Source of the DNA: JBBECF01 sp040881945
Lineage (GTDB): Bacteria > Pseudomonadota > Alphaproteobacteria > Dongiales > Dongiaceae
Reading direction: 5' to 3'
DNA: 15,125 bases
Assembly: GCA_040881945.1 (NCBI GenBank)
Contig: JBBECF010000166.1
Coordinates: forward strand, 1-15,125
In this document: positions 1 through 6,592 of the stretch, piece after piece
How the letters are laid out: the number at the start of each line of letters is the position of its first letter
Numbering within the stretch: the stretch's first letter is position 1
Program-made: the position numbers and the translations under genes
Notes under the pieces: generated by a model
The model's input: only the letters and a program-made list of their open reading frames with translations
Databases searched by the model: none
Told to the model about the DNA's origin: nothing

Positions 1-55
1 TCTAGTGGCCTGCTTATCCCAGAAATTCGAAAACGAATTTCTGGGGCAGGACACT
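1..55. repeat. 55-bp palindromic REP-like repeat, copy 1 (probably half of a doublet cut by the window edge)
   Basis: The core is a perfect 10-bp inverted repeat, CAGAAATTCG (20–29) and CGAATTTCTG (34–43), around the loop AAAA. The outer arms AGTGGCCTGC and GCAGGACACT pair with one mismatch. The reverse complement of this stretch recurs at 12534–12588 with 52 of 55 bases identical, and all three differences fall in the 4-base loop. The match runs to base 1. At the other locus the same end faces a second, diverged copy, so a partner unit may lie just left of the window. It sits 141 bp beyond the DUF4167 stop codon, with its GGACACT end pointing at the gene cluster. No transposase is visible. 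Confidence 0.85.
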
Positions 56-196
56 GTTGGCACGCGGTCGACGATGCGTCGGGCCGGATCGACGGCCTCG
101 CCCCTGCATATAGGTGCTGGCGCATGTGACTCAAGGCAGGCGGCGCGAGGGCGCCGAACGATCGGGGAGCCCGTGATCGGCGGCGCGGAAGCGGCG

Positions 197-583
197 CTAG
201 GCGGCGCCGCCCGGCGTGTCTTCGGCTTCCCCCGCCTCGCCGCCGTCGCCGCCGGCCTCCGGCGACGCCTCGGCACCGTTCGGGCCGCTGCCGTTATCGC
301 GCCGGTTGGGCGGGCGAGGGCGGCCGTTCTGGCCACGCTGGTCGGCGGCGGCGTTGATCACGCGGTAGTAGTGCTCGGCGTGCTGCAGAAAGTTCTCGGC
401 CGCGACCCGGTCGCCGGCCGAATTCGCTTCACGCGCCAGCGTCAGGTATTTCTCGAGCACCTGGTATGCGCTGCCGCGGACACGCGTCTCGCCGCCGCCC
501 TCGAACCCCTGCTGATGGGGTGCGCCATGCGGTTTCCGGGGACCGCGCCCGCGCGGCCGTCGGGGATTGGGAGTCTGTCTCAT
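197..583 (-). CDS. DUF4167 domain-containing protein
   Basis: A 128-residue basic-then-acidic protein of unknown biochemical function. Residues 1–20 are rich in Arg, Gly and Pro (starting MRQTPNPRRPRGRGPRK) and suggest nucleic-acid or ribosome contact. Residues about 35–78 match the DUF4167 core as I know it: a VRGSAYQVLEKYLTLARE helix followed by GDRVAAENFLQHAEHYYRVI. Residues 80–128 are low complexity and acidic. Many relatives have a much longer disordered tail, so this one is short. The start at 583 was chosen because the family begins with MRQ; an upstream ATG at 670 would add 29 residues that do not resemble the family. The Shine-Dalgarno is weak (AAGAAG about 10 bases upstream). It follows prmC on the same strand, which is the usual alphaproteobacterial order, after a 200-bp gap with a possible promoter. 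The 141 bp downstream of its stop hold no clear terminator. Confidence 0.9.
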   Translation of the reverse strand: MRQTPNPRRPRGRGPRKPHGAPHQQGFEGGGETRVRGSAYQVLEKYLTLAREANSAGDRVAAENFLQHAEHYYRVINAAADQRGQNGRPRPPNRRDNGSGPNGAEASPEAGGDGGEAGEAEDTPGGAA

Positions 584-746
584 CGCAATGTCACTTCTTG
601 TAGATGATTGATTTCCACCGTCCGCCCGTTCTGCCGGACCGTCCATCGGCCACCGCAGCGCGATTCCCATTTCGGGCGACTTGTCGGAGTGGAACAGGAC
701 AGCTGCCTTGCGCGAGTTTCGCGTCCGGCATCATTCTGTCACGGCC

Positions 747-775
747 ACCCTAGACGGGAACGCTCGGCATTCCAA
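747..775 (-). promoter_or_regulatory. Possible promoter for the DUF4167 gene
   Basis: On the minus strand TTGGAA (775–770) is followed after exactly 17 bases by TAGGGT (752–747). This is an approximate -35/-10 pair in the 200-bp gap between prmC and the DUF4167 gene. It would give a leader of about 155 nt. The -10 matches consensus at only three of six positions, so this is a suggestion, supported mainly by the size of the gap in an otherwise tightly packed operon. Confidence 0.3.
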
Positions 776-783
776 CTGTTTTT

Positions 784-1683
784 TTACCGCCCGTAGGCGA
801 CCGTCAGGCAGCGAACGATGCCGGCCAGGTCGGCGCGCCGCTCGACCTCGCGCAGGTCCGCCGCCGCCAGGATCGCCGCGACCGCATCGGCCTGTCCGTC
901 GCCGATTTCCACCACCGCGCGCCCCGTAGCCGCCAACAGGCGCGTCAGGTCCGGGGCAAGCGCGCGGTACTGGTCCATTCCATCCGCGCCGCCGTCGAGC
1001 GCCGACCGCGGTTCGTAGCGGACGACCTCCGGGGCCAGGCGTTCGACTTCGCCGGTCGCAACGTAGGGAGGATTGGTAAGGATCAGGTTAAAGGGGCCGG
1101 CCACGCCCTTGCCCCAGTCGCCGACGGCGAACGTCGCGCGGGACCCGAGGCCGAGCGTCGCCGCGTTGTCGCGCGCCACCTCCACCGCCGCCGCGCTGGC
1201 GTCGATGCCGAGGCCACGGGCCCGCGGCAGCTCGCTGAGAAGCGCCAGCAACAGGCAGCCCGTGCCGGTGCCGAGATCGAGGACCGCGAGCGGCGCCGCC
1301 CGGTCGATCGCCGCATCGAGCGCCGCCTGCACCACGGTCTCGCTGTCCGGTCGCGGGTCGAGCGTGTCGGCTGTGACGCGAAACTCCAGGCCCCAGAACT
1401 CGCGCCGGCCGAAGATCCGCGACAGCGGCTCGCGCCGCCCGCGGCGCCGGACGAGAGCGGCGAAGCCGTCGGCCTCGGCCGCCGTCAGCGGCCGTTCGGG
1501 ATGGGCGATGATCGCCTCGGGCCCGAGGCCGAGCGCCGCACCGAGCAGCAGCCGCGCCTCGCGCCGGGCCGCGGCGACGCCGGCTCGATCGAGGCGGGCG
1601 GCGGCGGCGGCGAGCGCGCCGGCGACATCGCCGTGCGGCGCGGCGCCGGCCGGCCCGCGCGATGCGCGCGACGCCGCGGTCAC
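784..1683 (-). CDS. prmC: Peptide chain release factor N5-glutamine methyltransferase PrmC
   Basis: A cytoplasmic SAM-dependent methyltransferase that methylates the Gln side chain of the GGQ motif in release factors. The protein is 299 residues, normal for the family. Residues about 20–100 are the alpha-helical N-terminal domain, ending with the EPLSRIFGRREFWGLEF stretch. The linker LDPRPDSE (109–116) is the PrmC version of a motif that is usually IPRPETE. The SAM loop is DLGTGTG (136–142), and NPPY (204–207) is the substrate-amide binding motif of N-methyltransferases. It starts with GTG at 1683 and overlaps the prfA stop by four bases (GTGA); a purine-rich GGGGGA lies six bases upstream. 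The substrate gene prfA is directly upstream, as in E. coli. The first 20 residues are an Ala/Gly/Pro-rich extension. Confidence 0.95.
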   Translation of the reverse strand: MTAASRASRGPAGAAPHGDVAGALAAAAARLDRAGVAAARREARLLLGAALGLGPEAIIAHPERPLTAAEADGFAALVRRRGRREPLSRIFGRREFWGLEFRVTADTLDPRPDSETVVQAALDAAIDRAAPLAVLDLGTGTGCLLLALLSELPRARGLGIDASAAAVEVARDNAATLGLGSRATFAVGDWGKGVAGPFNLILTNPPYVATGEVERLAPEVVRYEPRSALDGGADGMDQYRALAPDLTRLLAATGRAVVEIGDGQADAVAAILAAADLREVERRADLAGIVRCLTVAYGR

Positions 1684-2756
1684 TGCAAGTCCCCCAGACG
1701 CGCCGCCTGGTCCTCGGCGATCAGCGCCTCGATCATCTCGTCCAGCGCCTCGCCCTGCATCACCCGGTCGATCTTGTAGAGCGTCACGTTGATGCGATGG
1801 TCGGTGACCCTGCCTTGCGGGAAGTTGTAGGTGCGGATGCGCTCCGAGCGGTCGCCGCTGCCGATCTGGCCGCGACGAGTGGCGGCCCGTTCGGCCTCGC
1901 GCGCCGCGCGCTCCATCTCGTAGAGGCGGGCGCGCAGCACCTTGAGCGCCTTGGCCTTGTTCTTGTGCTGCGACTTTTCGTCCTGCTGCTGCACGACCAG
2001 CCCGGTCGGCAGGTGGGTGATGCGTACCGCGCTGTCGGTGGTGTTGACCGACTGGCCGCCCGGGCCGCTCGAGCGGAACACGTCGATGCGCAGGTCCTTG
2101 TCTTCGATGTGCACGTCGACGTCCTCGGCCTCCGGCAGCACGGCGACGGTCGCGGCCGAGGTGTGGATGCGACCGCCGGACTCGGTCTCCGGCACCCGCT
2201 GGACCCGGTGGACGCCGCTCTCGAACTTCAGGCGGGCGAACACGCCGCGCCCGGCGATCGAGGCGATCGCCTCCTTATAGCCGCCGAGGCCGGTCTCGTT
2301 GGCGCTCATCACTTCGGTCCGCCAGCCGTGCAGCTCGGCATAGCGCAGATACATGCGAAACAGCTCGGCGGCGAACAACGCCGCTTCCTCGCCGCCGGTG
2401 CCGGCGCGCACCTCGAGAATGACGTTGCGCTCATCCGCCTCGTCCTTGGGCAGCAGCAGGACTTTCACCTGCTGCTCGAGCGCCGGCAGCCGCGCCTTGA
2501 GGGCGCGAAATTCCTCCTCGGCCAGCGCCTTCATCTCGGCTTCGCCGTTCGGATCCGCCATCAGCGCCGCCAGGTCTCCCATCTCCGCCTGGACCTTCTG
2601 CAGCGCCAGGATGCTCTCGACCGTCGGCGTCAGCTCGGCATATTCCTTGGACAGGCGGGTGACGGCCTGGTTGTCGCGCGGCCGTTCGCCGGCCAGCGCC
2701 GCCGCCATCTCCTCGTGGCGCCGTACCACCTGGTTCAATTTCTCGTCGAGGTTCAC
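1680..2756 (-). CDS. prfA: Peptide chain release factor 1 (RF1)
   Basis: Class I release factor that reads UAA and UAG stop codons and triggers peptide release on the ribosome. It is 358 residues, the expected length. The PxT codon-recognition motif is P189-E190-T191, inside HRVQRVPETESGGRIHTS; this places it in RF1 and not RF2, which has SPF. The GGQ motif is at 233–235 within SSGPGGQSVNTTDSAVR. The Gln is the substrate of PrmC, encoded next. The start is GTG at 2756, overlapping the hemA stop by four bases (GTGA). The Shine-Dalgarno GAGGAGGAG lies inside the end of hemA and encodes part of that protein's acidic tail, so the two genes are likely translationally coupled. The order hemA–prfA–prmC is the same as in E. 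coli. Confidence 0.97.
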   Translation of the reverse strand: MNLDEKLNQVVRRHEEMAAALAGERPRDNQAVTRLSKEYAELTPTVESILALQKVQAEMGDLAALMADPNGEAEMKALAEEEFRALKARLPALEQQVKVLLLPKDEADERNVILEVRAGTGGEEAALFAAELFRMYLRYAELHGWRTEVMSANETGLGGYKEAIASIAGRGVFARLKFESGVHRVQRVPETESGGRIHTSAATVAVLPEAEDVDVHIEDKDLRIDVFRSSGPGGQSVNTTDSAVRITHLPTGLVVQQQDEKSQHKNKAKALKVLRARLYEMERAAREAERAATRRGQIGSGDRSERIRTYNFPQGRVTDHRINVTLYKIDRVMQGEALDEMIEALIAEDQAARLGDLQ

Positions 2757-4045
2757 TCGCGCTCCTCCTCGTCGTCCGGATCGGCGAACCCGAACAGGCG
2801 CCGCAGCAGCCGTTCGCCCGCCGCCGCCTCCGCCGCCTCGCCGGCCATCCGCCGCAACGCTTCCGAGGGATCGTGCAACAGACGATTGATCAGCCGCCGC
2901 GTCGCCTCGGCCGCGTCGTCGCCGGCTCCCGCCAGTACCTCGGCGCGCAGGCTTTCGAAATGCCGGCGCAAGGCGACCACGGCCGGCACCGCGGCGCGTT
3001 CCGCGCGCTCGCGCAGGAACGCCGCCACCGCCTCGTCGACGATCGCCCAGGCGGTCTCGGTCGCCGCCACGCGGGTCGCCCGGCCCTGCATCGCCACCCG
3101 CTCGAGATCATCGAGGTCGTAGAGGAAGGCCTCGTCGAGCCCGCCGACCGCCGGCTCGATGTCGCCGGGCACCGCCGCGTCGATCAGCAGCATCGGCCGC
3201 TGCCGGCGCGCCTTCAATGCCACGCCAACCATGGGCGCGGTAATGACCTGCCGGCCGCCGCCAAGCGCCGCGACGACGACGTCGGCGGCGGGCAGCGTCG
3301 CCGCGATCTCGTCGAGCGTAATATGGTGGCAACCCAGGCGGTGGGCAATGCGCTCCGCCCGCGGCGCCGAGGGATGCGCGACCGTCAGCCTGGCCAGCCC
3401 GGCCCGGCGGAGCTGTTCGACCATCAGCTCGCCGATCTCGCCGGCGCCGATCAACAAACCGCCGCAGCGCCCCAGGTCGCCCTGGACGCTGCGCGCCAGT
3501 TCCGCCGCGGCGGCGGCGATCGAGACGGCGCGCTCGCCGATCGCGGTCTCGCGGCGCACCCGCTTGGCCGTGGCATAGGCCGCCTGCAGGCACGCCTCGA
3601 GCTCGCTTCCGACCATGCCGGCGGCGCGGGCGAGGCGGTGGCTGGCCTTGACCTGCCCGAGCACCTGCGGCTCGCCGATCACGACGCTATCGAGCGACGC
3701 GGCGACCGCCAGGATCTGGCGCACCGCCGCCGCGCCGCTCAAACGGTAGGCCTGCGCCGCCAGCGCCGCCGGCGCCACGCCGGTCTGATCGGCCAGAACC
3801 TCGGCGATGCGGTCGCTCGCCGCGGCGGTGTCGTCATGCACCGCCTGCACCTCGATGCGGTCGCAGGTCGACAGCGCCACCGCCTGGGCGATCCCGGCCG
3901 CGCGCAGGCGTTCGAGCAGCTCGGGCAGCGCCGCCTCTTCGACGAACAGGCGCTCGCGCAGCGCCGCCGTGCCAGTGCGATGGTTGACGCCGACCACGAC
4001 GAACTCGGCGGATCGTTCGGCCGGCGGACCCGGAACCGACGCCAT
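2753..4045 (-). CDS. hemA: Glutamyl-tRNA reductase homologue (HemA, C5 pathway), divergent active site
   Basis: Homologue of the NADPH-dependent enzyme that reduces glutamyl-tRNA to glutamate-1-semialdehyde for 5-aminolevulinate and heme synthesis; 430 residues, normal length. Seen: N-terminal VVVGVNHRTG (16–25), nucleophile region LSTCDRIE (58–65) with Cys61, GEPQVLGQVK (124–133), KRVRRETAIG (161–170), dinucleotide-binding IGAGEIGEL (199–207), a long dimerisation helix from about 315, and an acidic DDEEERE end. Against the E. coli sequence as I recall it, Asn51 is Asp62, His99 is Gln110, Gly106 is Ser117, the NRT of ANRT is HPS (224–226), and Arg283 of VPRD is Gly294. Cys50, Arg52, Glu114 and Arg314 are kept. 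The start is five bases after the hisS stop without a clear Shine-Dalgarno; a GTG 16 codons in is an alternative. Family membership is secure. Catalytic competence is less so. Alphaproteobacteria usually use ALA synthase (also called hemA), which this is not. Confidence 0.9.
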   Translation of the reverse strand: MASVPGPPAERSAEFVVVGVNHRTGTAALRERLFVEEAALPELLERLRAAGIAQAVALSTCDRIEVQAVHDDTAAASDRIAEVLADQTGVAPAALAAQAYRLSGAAAVRQILAVAASLDSVVIGEPQVLGQVKASHRLARAAGMVGSELEACLQAAYATAKRVRRETAIGERAVSIAAAAAELARSVQGDLGRCGGLLIGAGEIGELMVEQLRRAGLARLTVAHPSAPRAERIAHRLGCHHITLDEIAATLPAADVVVAALGGGRQVITAPMVGVALKARRQRPMLLIDAAVPGDIEPAVGGLDEAFLYDLDDLERVAMQGRATRVAATETAWAIVDEAVAAFLRERAERAAVPAVVALRRHFESLRAEVLAGAGDDAAEATRRLINRLLHDPSEALRRMAGEAAEAAAGERLLRRLFGFADPDDEEERE

Positions 4046-4050
4046 CGCGG

Positions 4051-5295
4051 CTATCGGAAGCGGGCGAGGCGCTCGGTCAACGCATCCAGTCCGACGACCT
4101 CCTGGTCGCCCGAATCGAGGTCGCGGACCGAGGCGGCGTTGCGCGCGAGTTCGTCCTCGCCGAGCAGCACGGCGGCGCGGGCCTTCGCCTTGTCGGCCCG
4201 CTTCATCCGCTTGCGCAGGTTGCCGCCGAAGCCGAGGTCGACCGCATAACCGTGGCGGCGCAGCGTCTGCGTCAGCGTCAGCGCCGCCGTCTCCGCGGCG
4301 GCGCCGATCGGGATCACGGCGATCGGCCGGCGCGCCGGCGGCGGATCGCCCGCCAGCATGGCCAGCCGCTCGACGCCCGCCGCCCAGCCGACTCCCGGCG
4401 TCGGCGGGCCGCCGATCAACTCGATCAGGCCGTCGTAGCGGCCGCCGGCCAGCACGGTGCCCTGGGCGCCCAGCGCCGTCGTGGTGAATTCGAAGATGCT
4501 GTGCGTGTAGTAGTCGAGGCCGCGCACGAGGTGCGGATTCAGGTGGCAGGCGATGCCGATGGCCCGCAGCCCCTCCGTCACGGCCGCGAAGAAATCGACG
4601 CTGGCCTGGTTGAGATGCTGCGCGATTCCCGGCGCGCCGGCGACGACGCGGCGGTCGCCTTCGTCCTTCGAATCGAGGATGCGCAGCGGGTTGCGCGACA
4701 GGCGCTGCCGGCTTTCCTCGGACAGCCGCTCGCGGTGGTCGCCGAAATACTCGACCAGCACCGCGCGATAGGCCAGGCGGCTGGCCGCGTCGCCCAGCGT
4801 GTTCAACTCGAGCCGCGTGCGCCCCGCCACCCCCAGGGCCTCCAGGAGATGTGCGCCCAGGGCGATGACCTCGACGTCGCCGAGCGGCTCGGCGACGCCG
4901 ATCAGCTCGATGTTGACCTGGTGGAATTGGCGCAGCCGCCCCTTCTGCGGCCGGTCGTAGCGGAACATCGGCCCGTGGCTGAAGAACTTGCAGGGAAGCT
5001 GCTGCGTCAACCCCTGCGACAGCACGGCGCGCGCCACGGCGGCCGTCGCCTCGGGCCGGAGCGTGATCTCGTCGCCGCCGCGGTCGGTGAAGCTGTACAT
5101 CTCCTTCGACACGATGTCCGAGGTTTCGCCCAGCGACCGCCGGAACACCTCGGTGAACTCGAAGATCGGCGTCGCCATCTCGAGATAGCCGTAGCCCTCG
5201 GCCAGCTCGCGCGCCGTCTCCGCGACGCGGCGATACCGGCGCATGTCTTCGGGCAGGATGTCGTGCGTGCCGCGAACCGGCTGCAGGGGAGACAA
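4051..5295 (-). CDS. hisS: Histidine--tRNA ligase
   Basis: Class II aminoacyl-tRNA synthetase that charges tRNA-His; cytoplasmic homodimer. From the TTG at 5295 the protein is 414 residues, matching the family. It opens with QPVRGTHDILPED (5–17). Motif 2 is FRYDRPQKGRLRQFHQ (111–126). The histidine-specific signatures are LVRGLDYYTHSIFEF (256–270) and AGGRYDGL (283–290). Motif 3 is GVGWAAGVERLAML (301–314). The anticodon-binding domain is about 322–412. The frame stays open for 720 bases upstream, but that part lies antiparallel in phase over ispG and has no HisRS similarity. TTG is the only sensible start just before RGTHD, and GGAG lies eight bases upstream. It follows ispG by 23 bp and precedes hemA by 5 bp. 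The rodZ–ispG–hisS order is shared with E. coli. Confidence 0.95.
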   Translation of the reverse strand: MSPLQPVRGTHDILPEDMRRYRRVAETARELAEGYGYLEMATPIFEFTEVFRRSLGETSDIVSKEMYSFTDRGGDEITLRPEATAAVARAVLSQGLTQQLPCKFFSHGPMFRYDRPQKGRLRQFHQVNIELIGVAEPLGDVEVIALGAHLLEALGVAGRTRLELNTLGDAASRLAYRAVLVEYFGDHRERLSEESRQRLSRNPLRILDSKDEGDRRVVAGAPGIAQHLNQASVDFFAAVTEGLRAIGIACHLNPHLVRGLDYYTHSIFEFTTTALGAQGTVLAGGRYDGLIELIGGPPTPGVGWAAGVERLAMLAGDPPPARRPIAVIPIGAAAETAALTLTQTLRRHGYAVDLGFGGNLRKRMKRADKAKARAAVLLGEDELARNAASVRDLDSGDQEVVGLDALTERLARFR

Positions 5296-5303
5296 CGCCC
5301 TAG

Positions 5304-5307
5304 CTCC
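5304..5307 (-). promoter_or_regulatory. Ribosome binding site fixing the hisS TTG start
   Basis: GGAG on the minus strand, eight bases before TTG at 5295 and inside the 23-bp gap after the ispG stop. It supports the rare TTG start. No ATG or GTG lies in frame between the ispG stop and the first conserved HisRS residues. Confidence 0.65.
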
Positions 5308-5318
5308 GACGGGGGCGG

Positions 5319-6476
5319 CTAGCGGGCGGCGGCCGTCGCCAGGTCCGCGCCGGACTCGTGCGTCGCCTGCTCCGCGGCCCGGCCGGCCTCGATCTCGGCG
5401 GCCTTTTTCTCGATCAACCCGACCAGATGGTCGACGATGTCGGCGTCCTTCAGCCGATGGTCGGGCAGGCCGTTGACATAGACCATGTGCGTGCCGTTGC
5501 CGCCGCCAGCGAACCCGATGTCGGTCTCGCGCGCCTCGCCCGGTCCGTTCACGACGCAGCCGATCACCGACACGGTCATCGGCGTGACGATGTGCGCCAG
5601 CCGCCGCTCCAGCACCTCCACCGTCTTGATCACCTCGAACTGCTGGCGCGCGCAGGACGGGCAGGAGATCACATTGACGCCGCGATGGCGCAAATTGAGC
5701 GACTTCAGGATGTCGAAGCCGACCTTGATCTCCTCGACCGGGTCGGCGGTCAGCGACACCCGGATCGTGTCGCCGATCCCGGCCCACAGCAGCATGCCGA
5801 GACCGGCCGCCGATTTGACCGTGCCGGTGCGTAACGCCCCCGCCTCGGTGATGCCGAGATGCAGCGGATAATCGCAGGCCTCGGCCAGCCCCTGATAGGC
5901 GGCGACGGCGAGAAACACGTCGGAGGCCTTGACGCTGATCTTGAACTCGAAGAAGTCGTTGTCTTCCAGGATGCGGGCGTGGTCGAGGGCGCTTTCGACC
6001 ATCGCCTCCGGGCACGGCTCGCCGTATTTCTCGAGCAGGTCGCGCTCGAGGCTGCCGGCGTTGACGCCGATGCGCATGGCGCAGCCGTGGTCCTTGGCCG
6101 CCGCGACCACATCGCGCACGCGCGCGGCCGAACCGATGTTTCCCGGATTGATGCGCAGGCAGGCCGCGCCCGCCTCGGCCGCCTCGATCGCCCGCTTATA
6201 ATGGAAATGGATGTCGGCGACGATCGGCACGGCGGTCGCGGCGACGATCCGGCCGAGCGCCGCGGTCGACTCCTCGTCCGGGCAGGACACGCGCACGATG
6301 TCGGCGCCGGCCGCCTCGAGTTCGCGCACCTGGGCGATCGTCGCCGCCGCGTCGGTGGTCGGGGTGTTGGTCATCGACTGCACGGAGATCGGCGCATCGC
6401 CCCCCACTTCGACGGCGCCGACACGGATCTTGCGGCAGCGGCGGCGGTTGATGTCCCGGTAAGGCCGGATGCTCAT
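5319..6476 (-). CDS. ispG: 4-hydroxy-3-methylbut-2-en-1-yl diphosphate synthase (flavodoxin/ferredoxin)
   Basis: Fe-S enzyme of the MEP isoprenoid pathway that reductively opens methylerythritol cyclodiphosphate (MEcPP) to HMBPP. From ATG at 6476 it is 385 residues. The N-terminal TIM-barrel part contains VQSMTNTPTTD (32–42) and LRINPGNIG (108–116). The C-terminal part carries the three [4Fe-4S] cysteines, Cys272 and Cys275 in ISCPSCARQQ and Cys307 in VIGCVVNGPGE, with the conserved Glu314. GFAGGGNGTHMVYVNG (321–336) follows. The start at 6476 gives the family N terminus (MSIRPYRDINRRRCRKIRVG); an upstream in-frame ATG at 6566 would add 30 non-homologous residues encoded by a hairpin-rich spacer. 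The Shine-Dalgarno is weak. This is the compact bacterial form, without the large insert of plant enzymes. It sits between rodZ and hisS. Confidence 0.96.
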   Translation of the reverse strand: MSIRPYRDINRRRCRKIRVGAVEVGGDAPISVQSMTNTPTTDAAATIAQVRELEAAGADIVRVSCPDEESTAALGRIVAATAVPIVADIHFHYKRAIEAAEAGAACLRINPGNIGSAARVRDVVAAAKDHGCAMRIGVNAGSLERDLLEKYGEPCPEAMVESALDHARILEDNDFFEFKISVKASDVFLAVAAYQGLAEACDYPLHLGITEAGALRTGTVKSAAGLGMLLWAGIGDTIRVSLTADPVEEIKVGFDILKSLNLRHRGVNVISCPSCARQQFEVIKTVEVLERRLAHIVTPMTVSVIGCVVNGPGEARETDIGFAGGGNGTHMVYVNGLPDHRLKDADIVDHLVGLIEKKAAEIEAGRAAEQATHESGADLATAAAR

Positions 6477-6526
6477 GCCAGATCTCAAAAGTGGCCGCGG
6501 CGGGGGCCGCCGGCGGCTATCCCTTC

Positions 6527-6553
6527 GCCGGACCGGGACCATGCCCGTCCGGC
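6527..6553. other. Strong intercistronic hairpin between the rodZ-like gene and ispG
   Basis: GCCGGAC (6527–6533) and GTCCGGC (6547–6553) pair perfectly. The stem continues as GGG/CCC with one bulged base around a 6-base loop, giving a 10-bp GC-rich stem in the 116-bp spacer. A second GC-rich palindrome lies next to it at about 6496–6519. Neither is followed by a T-run in either direction, so an intrinsic terminator is unlikely. A processing or transcript-stability element is possible. Confidence 0.4.
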
Positions 6554-6592
6554 CGCCAAAGATCAAGGGGCGGGCCGGCCGGACCGCTCCGG

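Noticed and set aside
5..607. Plus-strand open frame of 200 codons at the left edge
   Set aside because: It begins inside the 55-bp repeat and is antisense to DUF4167, with no recognisable domain.
1662..4249. Plus-strand open frames opposite prfA and hemA (1662–3122 and 2873–4249)
   Set aside because: They are the antisense of genes with complete catalytic motifs, start without ribosome binding sites, and show no protein family.
5296..6015. Upstream extension of the hisS frame to an ATG at 6015, giving a 654-residue protein
   Set aside because: The extra 240 residues overlap ispG in another frame and are Arg/Gly-rich noise. A TTG with a good Shine-Dalgarno sits exactly at the family N terminus.
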